Shown here: piece after piece, positions 11,685 through 23,214 of the stretch
Layout of the letters: each line of letters begins with the position of its first letter
Position numbering within the stretch: position 1 is the stretch's first letter
NCBI GenBank assembly: GCA_036785705.1
Contig: JAWUZG010000001.1
Coordinates: 8,432,001-8,496,000 of the forward strand
Length of the DNA: 64,000 bases
Reading direction: 5' to 3'
DNA from: Acanthornis magna
Lineage: Eukaryota > Chordata > Aves > Passeriformes > Acanthizidae
Notes under the pieces: model-generated
Database searches by the model: none
Told to the model about the DNA's origin: nothing
The model's input: the letters and a program-made list of their open reading frames with translations, nothing else
Made by a program: the position numbers and the translations under genes

Positions 11685-14600
11685 AAAAAAAAAGGGTTCT
11701 TCAGACCATGATGATGGAATTAAATATGTTCTGTTATACCTACAGTGTCTTTAGCTGCAAAGCACATAATTAATTGCATATTCTGCTGTATTTTTCCTGA
11801 GGTCAGATAATTTTTAGCATAATTCATTACAAATTTGAATGTCTTTTCAAAGTGATAACTAAGCAAATGGCTTATAGCTATTAAAGATTAGTCATAGACA
11901 ATCTCTGTCTGAAATTATTTGAACCCATAATTGCATTTTCAGTCAAGAGAGTCCATTATGATTGTGTGTTTATTTCAAAAAATTCGGATGCATACCTTCA
12001 TACTTCATGTGCTTTAATCCTTAAAACGTCAACTGTCTAAGGAAGTGTCAGGTTCCTTCAGGCTGCTTTCGAATAGACATATTAAGGTAGGGTGCATGCA
12101 AACACATCCTTTATGGAGCAGGACAGGAGTTAAACATCTGCCTGCTGACACACACACCAAGGATCTTTTTTTGTGCCAGTCCCATGGTCATCTTCAGAGG
12201 CAGCAGATCTACTGATACCATGCAAAGGTAGCTCACACAGGCCTTCCTGCTTTTATTACTTCATGATTACCTGCTCCACCCAAATGAGGCACAAACTATC
12301 TTCTATTAATAAATTAGTAGCAGAAATATCAAGTGAAAGCCGTGAAAATTTTAGTGTTCAAATAAACTGAGTGTGTATCACGTCAGTGCTTCAACATGAC
12401 AGCTCAGAGATTTCTCAGCAGGCCTCGTTCGTGGAGCATCTCTGTGAGCTGTCAGGAGCTGTTGAAACAGTCAAGTTCATGCTACGGGACCCTTGTTTGA
12501 GACTAAATTATATCCCTTTTTTCTCAGTTGCAGAGATGTGGATGGACACTCATCGCTGGTATGTGACTTTGGTAGCTATCCACGAGATTCTCACGTTCAG
12601 TTAAAGGCAGGGTAAACACAGCTGTGCACTTGTTTCCTTCTCTTGTGACTGTAATTGAAGCAATGTAATGTTTTCACTTTTCAGCAAGTGACATAGGCAT
12701 CCAATGCTGACATTTCAGCAAATGACATGAAATGCTCCTATTCTAACCCCTGTTCCACTGCAGTTGTTACGGTTTGCAGAATTTCAAAATTACAGTTTGT
12801 ACTTTCTTTTTTTTTCCCACAGTAGCTAAGTTTAAAATAAAAATGGACAAAAAAAAAAAAACCCAAACAAATCTAATAATCATGTTTGTTTTCCACGAAG
12901 GCTGACATCTGACTCCTAGCAAAATAGGTCTTTATATTTTGTTTTGTGTTTCACCCATGGGGCAACTATTAGGTAAGTGAGGCTAGTGTTGATGAAAGCA
13001 GAGGTGTGCAGGGTAAATGGGATTTCATAAGCCGCTGCATTTGAAGGCATTGGATCATTTGAGTTCCCGATTCATGGGAACTGTAGGGAATCAACAGGCA
13101 TACGAACAAGATTTTCCTAGTTGCGTGAAATATTTATAGACACCCTACTGTGTCTGGAATATTTAAATGATTTAAGTGATACAGACCCTGTACAGCTCTA
13201 ACATGAAGGTTTTATGTGTCTGGTAAAATATCTAATTTACATTTCTTTAAGGAATTTGAAGTGTAGATTTATAGCACTTGATGACCTTTGGCAATGCAGT
13301 ATATATACAGCAAATAATTCTCTGACTTGAGGCATGCATGAATCTTTTTTCTCCTTTATTTTATCCAGTGGTTACACAGTAGGTCATTCTGTCATTAGAT
13401 GTTATATTTCTGTCTGGTAAACACAGATATGTTTAGTAGGGAAGTTACTGACAGTGAGAAATGAGAAGTATTTCACCTGCTCTTGACATTATTATTAATT
13501 ATTTTTATGGCCCACAAAAGTATGCTAAGCACTTGAAGGAACCATTTAAGCAAGTTAATGTGTTTTGTAGTGCTCCAATAACCAGGGATTTTTTTTACAC
13601 ATATATTTCTCTTTATGTAGATAATTTTACAAGATGCGCTTCAAGCAGTCACCTACCAGCTCCTCATCACCATCATGTGTGATGTGCAGGGCTCTGCTGA
13701 TTTTTCCTGCTGTCTTGTTCTTTCCATTTCACAAGGGATTCTGGCTTATGCTGTCACAATGCTGTACAGCTTAGCGTGATAGTTGATTTGCATTAATTGC
13801 AATATAAATTTGCATTCTGCCCATCCTTAGTCATGCCTGTATGTATCAAACCTATGGATGTACCCAGGGAGAGAAGCTGAGGCCTACAGGTGTTTTTATG
13901 AGCCCACATTTGCTTGAGTGGTACCCTGAGGGAGAGTTTGTTTTGAAGGAGAATGACAGAGCCTGGTTTTTTTTGCTCAAGGCTAGCTCTGGTTTTCTTA
14001 CAGCTGGTGAGAGTGTGTGAGAATCAGCCCTGCAGACAGCCAGGGCAGTGCAGGAGGGGCAGGAGCTGCTCTGGGGGCCAGGGCAGATTCCCCTGCAGCC
14101 CCTGGTGCAGCCCATGGTGAGGCTTCCCGTGGAGGGAAGGTGTTTTTAAGGCTGGGTTTTATTTCTCATTACCCTACTCAGATTTGGTTGGTAATAAATC
14201 AAACTAATTTCCCCAAGTCAGGTTTGTTTTGCCCAGGACAGAAACTGGTGACTGATCTCTGTCCTTATCTCAACCCATCAGCCTCCCATTAGATTTTCTC
14301 TCCTGTGTCCAGCTGAGGAGGAGATGGATAGAACAGCTTCAGTGGGCACCTGGCATCCAGGCAGAGTTAAACCACCACATCTTTGTACAGTTTTATGTTT
14401 GGACCAATCTCATGAACATTTTTTCTACATCATTTGTGACAAGGTTTCATCATTATGTTGTTAAATCAAATGAGGCTGCTTTTACATATGATATCAAACC
14501 TTGCATGTTTAAGTAGCCATCAAGAATGTAAAAACCAGATGGGCTGTCAGCATCTCTTGTCATTCCTAAACAAACCTAAATCACATCTTCTTAATTAAAA

Positions 14601-14968
14601 AACGACTTTTTCTTTCATTTGCATTGACTCCGAATGAACTGGAATAAAGAGCAAAGGCTGCTAGGTTTAATAAGAATGAAAGTTTTATTGGGCATCCAAG
14701 TGGAGTGCTGGAAGCACACCTTGTTAATCAGATGGGGAGTGTTATTTTTGACATTGTAAAGGGGTGCAGTAGCAAAAGACCATTAACTTTAAGTGCTATT
14801 TGGAGTAGAAATGTATCATTTCTATTTGTATATGAGTTTTAGGAAGTGCATATATACTAGGTACAAACAAATTTAAACTGCAAAGAATATGCTTGTGTAT
14901 TTAAAAGGCAGTCAAAATTCATAAGATACTGAAGCCAACCTATTAATTTGAGACAGTTCCATTATCTT

Positions 14969-15005
14969 AAAAAAAAAAAAAAAGAAGAAGAGGAAGAAAA
15001 AGGAG
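14969..15005 (+). repeat. poly(A) passing into GAA-rich purine tract
   Basis: Fifteen A are followed by an unbroken AG-only stretch (AAGAAGAAGAGGAAGAAAAA) up to 15005. It is a simple-sequence purine tract. It could be the decayed tail of a retroposed sequence, but nothing upstream identifies a source. Confidence 0.7.
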
Positions 15006-18000
15006 CTCAGTGAAGCATAACTGATTGCATTTATGTGCTGAAATAAAATCATGGTGATAGAGATTTGCTCAAACAGCAGCTCAGGGCAGATTGGAAGTTG
15101 TTCTAGAAACAAGTTATGGGTTTTTTAGTGCAGGTTTTTAATCGTAGAGGTGGTATATTAATAATATTTTTCTTTTCAATTAGAGAAAGGCAGTGGGTGT
15201 TTATGAGTGCATGCATCCTCTTGGCATTTTACAGCGTTTCCCTGGAGGGGGGATTACAGCAGTTTGTTTAAAAGATCTGGAGTACAGAGACAATATTTTA
15301 TGAAGAGTTGGAGTGTATTTTTATAAGAATAAAGATATCTTGTAGTACTCTTCATCACAACCCATCCCAGAGAGCTCTGCAAGGCTGTGAAACTCAGATC
15401 TACCTACCTGGAGGTGTTTATTGCAGCCACCTGCCAACCTGCAGGTGAAATAGAAAATGCTTATTCGTGCTTTGCAGCAGCACACGCCCGCACCAGAGAG
15501 GGACAGGGAGACTTCTTCTAAGATTATCTGCCTAAGAGTTGCTTAATTATTATTTTAACATCAAAGTTTTCCTCAAGTCTATCTGACTTGTGTAATAATG
15601 TCAGGGAGGTGTTTTGGTACCTAAATGTTCCCCATGGGACACCTTCTCTTGCATCTCCCTGCTCATGGGCAGTTCTGTTTGGGCCACCTGCACACACATC
15701 AATGCTCTCAGAGCTCCCAGCAGTGCAGGCTCCTTCCTTTGAGCTCGGTTCAAAATTGGGGTGTTTGAATTAGAAAATGAACCAGGCAGGACTGAACTGA
15801 TGTAGTAAATTAAAAAAATTTCTTCTGCCACTAGTTAATTAATTGATTTGCCCGTAAAAATCTTGCTGTGGAAATGGGGAGAACTTTGCCCCCGGTGTGA
15901 GGGAGCTGTGTAAAAGTGGCAAATACCCCTGGGCTGTCAGCTCTGTGCTGCTGTGATCAGTGCTGAGCCCCAGCCCCGTGCCAGTGGCACAGGCATCACC
16001 ACTGCCTTCATAGCTGGGCAGGGGTGCATTTCCTAGAATTAATAATGGCTGCAGCAATGTTCTTCTGCCTTTGGAGGGCAAAGACCTTTCCATAATAAAA
16101 CATTATTAGGTATCAAATGCCCTTTTCTTTTTTCTATTTTGCTTCTGTCAGAAATAGACAAAAAGCCCTGCTGAAATCCATTAAATTAAAGCCTTGTATT
16201 TAAAAGGGCTTGAGATTAATTTCATTACTGAGGCTTACAGAATATCATTATTCAGCATTTTTTATGCCCTAGTCAAATTGCTGGGACTTAGGAGTTGTTT
16301 GCACTTTCAAGTGTAAAGATTGCTCAGAGGGATTTGACGCTACAGAAATAAATTGCTACATATTTATTGCTATAAACATGAATTGGTGCTGCTCTGACTT
16401 TCTGAGAGTTTAGCACTTCTACTGCAGAAAACGTTCCCAATCAACAAAAGAAGGAAGCTGATGAATTATAAGATTTGCTACCTGAAAGCCCAAAGGACAG
16501 AGATGGTGTGATGTGACCATAAGTACGCAAACATTCACAGAGAGTTAAATAAAGCACATGAAAAGTTGGTGGCTAGGAAATGCTTCTGAGCATTTGACAA
16601 AATAGTTTTAATTGTAAAACTGTGCCTGACATCTTTCTCACTAAACCAGTTTCTGTGTATCTTTAGTAGGTAATGGTTGTAATGCCTCAACTGAGACATA
16701 AACTGAACTCTTATATTTGGCCAAGTTAGCTTTATGAAATTTAAAAAAAATGCTTAATGGAGGAAGAAATTTTTAGTATGAATCTACCACTCCACTTTCT
16801 TGCAATTTCTTTTGCCCCTGTTCCCTTGGAGACTCTTTGTAAAAAGGGATGAAACAAAGAGTGGAAAATAAGATAATACCTTCTCATAAAAATAATTCCT
16901 GCCTTGCTATTGTTCCATTCTCCAGGAGAGCAGATTGGTTTAGGCAGCTATTATATGCAATACATATTTTATATTTTTTCTTAAACAACAATGGCAATAA
17001 AGAGTTAAGAAAATATGAATTTTAGACACTGTGGGTGCTGAACAAACAAATTCGGAGATTGAATACAAGTCAAAAATGTCTGCAAGATGAATTACTAAAG
17101 GAACAGAATCAGGATGCCTGGGTCAAGATTGATAGTTTATTTCTTTTAACTTTTCTAAACCTGCAGCATGGGGCTTGTGAAGGCAGAGACAGACATAATG
17201 GGTATATTTGGAGGAAAATTTGGGAAAAAATGGATCAAACCATTAAGTTGCAAACTTAAAAAAAGAAAAAGCAGATTTGTTCTACAAACTTCTTTTTAGT
17301 TTAAGTGGAAAAATGTAGCAGCATTAGACTAGACTAAAACCCCTTAATGTTTTTTTATTGGATGAATACATTACCTTTGAATGAGAAAACCGATGAATTG
17401 TTGATGTGCTAGGCAAAGATTTGTGCTCATCAAGATTGTTCCTGATGGATTAATTTTCAAGATAGAGGTGCCGTTGTTTGGAATAGCATGTGACAGATTT
17501 TTGTAGTGCTTTCAAATTACTGAAATCACTGCCTTAGGAAACAGAAGAAAACTCAACATATTTCCCCTGAATACAAATGTACAACAAGCTCCTTCCCCTT
17601 TTAGGAGCTAACCTTTGCCTTCCGTTACAGGCTTTTTCTGTGGGTATGCTGAATTCAGTCACATGTGACATGACAGTCGCATTTGTTACACCTGTGACAA
17701 AACCAAAGCTATATTTAAAATGGAATAATTTTGGTTTTTTTGAAGACACAATCTGTGTGCTTTCAAATGCAGCATATGCATATTTCAGACCTGTAATTGC
17801 ATTATTGTCTAGTCAGTACCTCTGTTAATCCTGAAAATGTCTATTTCTATTCTGTTAAGGGTATTTTCCACTGCTAGTGAAGTGAAAAGTGAGAATTCAT
17901 TAGATTTTACTGGTTTTGGGGTGCCATTGGCAGTGAGAAAGGATATTCTAGAATTGATACCCTTCTTGCTTCTTGGTCATTTGAATTTAAACTTCAAAAT

Positions 18001-19726
18001 CCAAAAAGATGGACTACATAAAACTCATTCATAGTCAGAGAGTGTATTTCACTGTAGCTATTCAGCACAACAGAAGCACACACCACAATTTCATCTCTCC
18101 TGTTAAGATTTAGAGGCTGTTCCAGTGCTGAATAACTTCTAGAAGTGAATAAGCCATCAGCTTCTTTCCTTTTGTGAGTTCTGTAATCCACTCCAACCCA
18201 ATTTAAATGTGGAAGTGATACTGGCGATATGTAGGCTCCACAGACATCTTGGGATCATCTTTCATGTAGCTAGAAGGTACCACATTATCTAATAAAATCA
18301 GAAATCTTACATGAACTGTTCGTATTTTTTCTTAGATCAGCTAGTGTCACTGGGTCGAAATGACATGCTTCGATGTTTCTTTACCATGTCAGTGCATGTG
18401 CTGTGCATATATTTTGTACTGTGCAAAATCTAGATGAAAAATTAACTCAGCTTACTGCCAACTTGAGACTGAAGTAAAAGAATTAGAAACATCAGATGAT
18501 CTGGTTGCCCTGAGATAAAATAATTTAAATATTTGTACTGCTTTATAAAAAATTGCCTGTTGTTATCAGGCTGTGGAGATCAAAGAAGGAAAATGCTAGT
18601 ATTAAATATAATACATGTGACATCTACATGCTCCCTAAATCAAGAATAAATTTTTGAGTTTGTGGGGCATATTTGGATGGTATCCACAATAATAAAATAT
18701 AGAGCTAAATCTGTAGAAATCTTCTCTACTCTTAATCAAGTCCTTTGGCAAAGCCACCTTCCTATTTGGACCATTGGATTCTTCGCAGTAGAGCAGAAAT
18801 AATTCCAATTGATTAATTGATTACAAATTGAAGAAGTCCTACGTGATGTTCAGAGAGTGAAGTTCAAAGACTACTTCTGGATTATAGCATGAAGTTCCAT
18901 CTGTTCTCTGGCCCCTGGAGCAGTGGGCATAGTCTGGTTCTCATCCCTACTGCTATTTTATTTTCCAGTCAGAGACAGTGACAGTGGCATTGCAGGAAAT
19001 TTCATTATCCCTTACACTTTTTCCACTGGAAAATTTCTTCACTTCAGATTTTTTTTTTCATAAATTTAATCATTATTTTGGGGCTTGAGAAGATTTTCAA
19101 GTCAGTAATCTACACCTTCTAAAGTATGGTTGCAGGCAGCTTTAAGAGTGGTTTATACTATTCCTGTGAGAATTTTCAGTTAAATTTTCATTCAGGTTTC
19201 CTTTGTAATCCACTTTGTTCCCAAGATGCTAACCTGCTATTTAAAGATTAGAGCCATGCTTGTTTTTCTGAATGTCAACAAGAGCTATATCTAATACTTT
19301 TTAATAAATATTCTGGTCACCTCTGAGTGCTTTCTACTACATGAGGGTTCCAAACAGTCAAATCAAATAAGCTTGGTGCAGGAGCACTCTATTGTTGGGC
19401 ATGCTCTGGTTTTTTGCTTAGAAATCAATGACTTAAGAAGGCAATGCTGGGAACAAATATATGAGGAGCTGTAGCGCTCAGTGAGGTCTTCAAGGTGAGA
19501 GCAACAACCTGGAATTTCATATTGTGCTAAAGAAAGTGATAGGATTTATGATTTTGGCTCCATTCCAGCAAAGTACTTAAAGCCAAAGCGTAGTCCCATT
19601 AGATAAATCTATTTATGGAGGTAGATGTAGTCCATCTTTAATAAATGCAAGCAACTCATTAGCATCAATAGAATTTATGAGTAAACAGTAAGAAGAAAAG
19701 GTAACAATCTAAGCAACAATTCTTTT

Positions 19727-19769
19727 GGGTGGGTGTTCGGGGTTTTTTTTGGGGGGGGTTTGTTTGGGG
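19727..19769 (+). other. potential G-quadruplex
   Basis: Five G runs occur in 43 bases: 3, 3, 4, 8 and 4 G at 19727-19729, 19731-19733, 19739-19742, 19751-19758 and 19766-19769. Loops are T-rich and one to eight bases long. Four or more runs of at least three G fit the usual quadruplex pattern. C-rich runs about 50 bases downstream could instead pair with it as a hairpin. Confidence 0.55.
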
Positions 19770-19818
19770 TTTTTTTTTAGGTTTTTTTTGGTAATGACAT
19801 CTAACCTTTGTCAACTCG

Positions 19819-19892
19819 CCCCCCCCAAAAAACACAAACCCCCAAAAAAGCAACACCAACCCAGAAACAAGCAAACAAACAAACAAACAAAA
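19819..19892 (+). repeat. C/A-rich tract with (CAAA)5 microsatellite
   Basis: Runs of 8 C (19819-19826) and 5 C (19839-19843) alternate with A runs. They are followed by CAAA repeated five times at 19872-19892. The block is an imperfect reverse complement of the G/T-rich block just upstream, so the two may form a foldback. A similar A/C-rich patch without the microsatellite lies at about 37312-37350. Confidence 0.7.
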
Positions 19893-21234
19893 CCCCTACA
19901 CATTAGGTTCATTCACATTATATCTCTGAGTCAGATTGTTTTGGCAGACAGAGAGCATACTGTCTGTCACATTCATGAGTTGAGCTGCAGCTTTTGACGT
20001 GTGCCTTTTATTAAGAAAACCAAAAAGAATTGTAAATGAAATTATTAAAGTAATAAGAAAATTTAAGGCAGCATCCACAAGTATGCTTATTTTGCAAGAA
20101 TGGAAACCCATTGATAGCCTCCCTTCCAAAGTGCCTTTTAAGAAAGTATTCTCACGAATTGTAAGTCATTGATGCATCATTTGTTATAGGATCCTACAAT
20201 TATTTATGGAAGTTCAGAAGATTAATGTCTAGAGGTTTAAATAATCATGAAAAATACTTATTCAACAGGCTCTGGAAAGAGCAAAGGGATTATTTGGTAT
20301 AAAGGTAGAAGGGGATACAGGCAACTAAAGTTTTGGCAATATATATTGTCAAATTACCTTAGAAAAGATGTAAGAGGCAGCAGAATATTATCTGTGCTCT
20401 GGATCCAAATATTGCTCATTACAGAACTGCTTTTGGCTGCTGAACCATAAAAATAGCTTCAGACATGAACCACTTGGGAGTTCAGAGTCCATGGGGAAGC
20501 AGTGCTTGGGAATTGGCAGAGAGCAGTGAAGGCAGGAGGAGATGTGTCAGAAGACCCAATGGAAAAGGAATGAATTTCTGCAAGATATGATGAAAGGAAA
20601 GCTTTAGCAGAGGTGGAGAAGAAAAGCAGGGGCCAAAATAGTGTAAGAAGGGAATTTGGAGTGAGGCTGAAAGATTCACAGAGCTGGGGTAAGGGATGCA
20701 GAGGGCAAGGAAAAGCCAGGGTGATACAGCACAATTGTGTGCTGTGGATAGGCCAGGCTTACTCTGATCCCCAGGCTGGGATCTGTTATTTCTCAGCACT
20801 ACTGAAGATAAAAATTATTCATCATCAGAACCACCTCAATGCTGCTTGCCAATTCAGACAACACTGAGTATTTTTTGCTCCAAGTAAAAGAGAAAAATCT
20901 CTCTCTGACTGCTGCAGTGTGGGGCAAGAGTGGGAACGCCTCCCTCTGTTTCTGCTGCGCTGTCCCAGGCTCACAGGCTGTGGCTGCTGGCAGCAATAAC
21001 AGCAAGGTCACCACCTCAGGACCCTGCCAGTGAGGAGAGCCAGCAGCAAGGACATCTCTTACTAGGACAGTCTGCCAGTGTGGACATTACTTATTTTGCC
21101 TCTGCCTGAAGCTGGCCTTATGTTCCTCTCTGGTGCTAAGTCCACACAGAAACAATGTCCTCTCACTGCCAGGCCCTCCTCTTTCTTCAGGAGCTATCTT
21201 AGCCTGGGCCATGTCCCTGAATAGCACCGTAAGA

Positions 21235-21253
21235 TTTTTTTTTTTTTTTTTTT
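21235..21253 (+). repeat. poly(T) tract, 19 T
   Basis: A pure run of 19 T is followed by AATATATG. On the minus strand it would be a poly(A) tail, but no retroposed gene is recognisable next to it. Confidence 0.8.
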
Positions 21254-22494
21254 AATATATGAAATTGCTTACAGTTTCCTACCTCCTTGTTTCCTCAGTG
21301 CCCCATAACCCTTGTTTTCTCCACGTAATTGTTGTCTCAGTCAGAGCAAGGGATAAGTGGTGATCACTGAACCAGTAACTACTCAATATTTCTTTTTAAC
21401 ATCAGCCATATGGTAAGTCTGTGATCGTTGTCTAACTCGGTCAGGGGCTTAGAGGCGCAAAGCTTCTTATGCCTTTGTTAGGCCAGCTGTTTCAATTCGG
21501 AGGTTGAAGATCAAGCATCCATAGTGCTGAATTTATCTAAAAAAAACCTTACTGTGTAGGGAAGGATTTTAAAAACACTTACTCTGATATGTGCTGAGGA
21601 TTCTTACCTAAGAATTCTTACCAGCTATCCAAGGCTAGCCAGAACATGACATTCCTTCTTTCACATCCTTCTTGCTGGCTTTCTCCCATTCTTAATCATA
21701 ATATCAACCATCCATTTCTTTTACTTTTAATTGATTTTAGCAACATCAGAAGGGGGAACAAGTATATTTCATTTCCAGTTTTATTTTAAGCAGAGTTCGA
21801 AAGTTTCCATAACAGCTGGCGGTAATGCAAAAAACATTTTCTGTCATACTAGTTTAAAATAAACTTTCCAGCAATATCACAAAAGCAGTAGCATTTTGAT
21901 AAAATTAATTAATGACAGTGCAATTACATGACAGATGTCTAGTAACTTCTCACTTTGCTGCAGATTGTAATTAGATGTGCTTTAAATGCACCTTATCAAA
22001 TAACACTGTCCTTAAAGCTCCTCGGAACATTATTAAACTTCCTGGTGATGTTGTTGCTGGGAGTGGGAAGGAAAAGGGTTATTAATTAAAAAAAAAAAGG
22101 AAAAAAGCTTCTATTTTTCCAATATACATAATGGCTTTACAGTGGGAATGGAACTGGGTGCTGGATTGGCTGTGGGTGTGTGTAGAGCCCACTCAGCTCT
22201 CGCCTTTAGCTTACCCCAAAGCTGTCCTGTCAGCTGATCCCATTCCCATGGCTGTGGCTCCTGCTACTGCAAACTGAAGCAATTGGATAGACAGAAATTA
22301 TCTTACACCTTGTGCTTGAAAGGGGAGGAGAACTTGCTTGAAAATAACTAATCATCTGCCTCTCTTCCTCAGCTTAGGAATTGTGTTAGAACCAGAAGGC
22401 TTCTGCAGCTATGTTAACCATGAGAGGAAGGTCGACAAAGGTGTGTAGCCCTTCCTGCTCGCCCTGCCCCTGTAAACGGTGCTGGTACACTGGT

Positions 22495-23214
22495 AATGGC
22501 TGAGGAGAAGGCTGAGGTACTCAATAACTTCTGTGCCTCACTCTTCAGTGGCAGTGGAGGTGCTGCTGGGGGAGAGGCTGGACACGACCCAGCAATGGGC
22601 ACCTGCAGCCCAGAAAGCCAAACGTGTCCTGGGCTGCATCCCCAGCAGCGTGGGCAGCAGGGCAGGGAGGGAGGGAGGGAGGGGATTCTGCCCCTCTGCT
22701 CTGCTCTGACCCCACCTGAGTCACATCCATCTCTGGGGGCCCAGCACGGGAAGGACATCAACTTGTTGGACCAAGTCCAGAGAAAGGGCACTAAGATGAT
22801 TAGAGGGATGGAGCCTCTTCTACAAGGAAAGGCTGAGAGAACTGAGATTGTTCAGCCTGGAGAAGAAAAGGCTTCAGGGTGACTGAATTGCAGCCTTTCA
22901 GTAGCAGAAGGGAGCCTATAAAAAAGATGGAGAGAAACTTTTTACAAGGGTAGTGACAGGACAAGGAGGAGCGGCTTCAAACTGAAAGAGTGTGGGTTTA
23001 GATTAGGTACTAGGAAAGAATTCTTTTTGTGAGGGTGGTGAGGCAGCAGAACAGTTTGCCCAGAGAAGCTGTGGATGCCGCATCCCTGGAAGTGTTCAAG
23101 GTCAGTTTGGATGGAGCTCTGAGCAACCTGGTCTCATGGAAGGTGCCCCTGCCCATGGCAGGGGGTGTTGAGATAAGGTGATCTTTAACCCAACCCAAAC
23201 CATTCTATGATTCT
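22495..23214 (+). mobile_element. CR1 LINE, plus strand, internally deleted, 3' end intact
   Basis: The left part carries the CR1 ORF2 linker motif read as KAEVLNNFCASLFSG, which in full-length elements lies ahead of the reverse transcriptase domain. It jumps directly to the ORF2 C-terminal region (GCAGCCCAGAAAGCCAAACG, then TCCTGGGCTGCATCC). From there it follows the avian CR1 consensus through LLDQVQRKGTKMIRG, GAGGGTGGTGAGGCAGCAG and GCCCCTGCCCATGGCAG to the terminal CCATTCTATGATTCT. The reverse-transcriptase core is missing, so the copy cannot move by itself. A (GGGA)n run near 22661-22684 and a gap of about 10 bases near the 3' end (the expected GGTCCCTTCC is absent) are local changes. 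No flanking duplication is obvious. Confidence 0.9.

Larger units (their letters stand above)
11685..22494. other. AT-rich single-copy DNA, no gene recognised
   Basis: No open frame has recognisable domains. Local features are a G-rich/C-rich foldback at 19727-19892, 19 T at 21235-21253, a 15-A run passing into a purine tract at 14969-15005, and an imperfect 34-bp direct repeat (TTCAGCAARTGACAT) at about 12680-12738. GC-richer patches occur at 14010-14140 and 15880-16010. The first contains phrases such as CAGATTCCCCTGCAGCCCC that I associate loosely with an avian interspersed repeat, without enough to name it. Confidence 0.6.

Noticed and set aside
12535..12566. Possible micro-exon between TTTTTTCTCAG and a GTATGT donor
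   Set aside because: Acceptor and donor strings are good, but a 25-31 base exon cannot be supported by peptide or conservation from sequence alone, and such pairs are expected by chance in 64 kb.
14010..14140. GC-rich patch as a gene exon
   Set aside because: Frames on both strands are low-complexity (Ala/Gly/Pro-rich), and the phrases resemble a bird interspersed repeat more than a coding exon. Not enough to name the repeat.
22496..22882. 128-codon plus-strand frame as a host gene
   Set aside because: It is a broken reading frame of the CR1 LINE ORF2, recognisable by the KAEVLNNF and LLDQVQRKGTKMIRG remnants.
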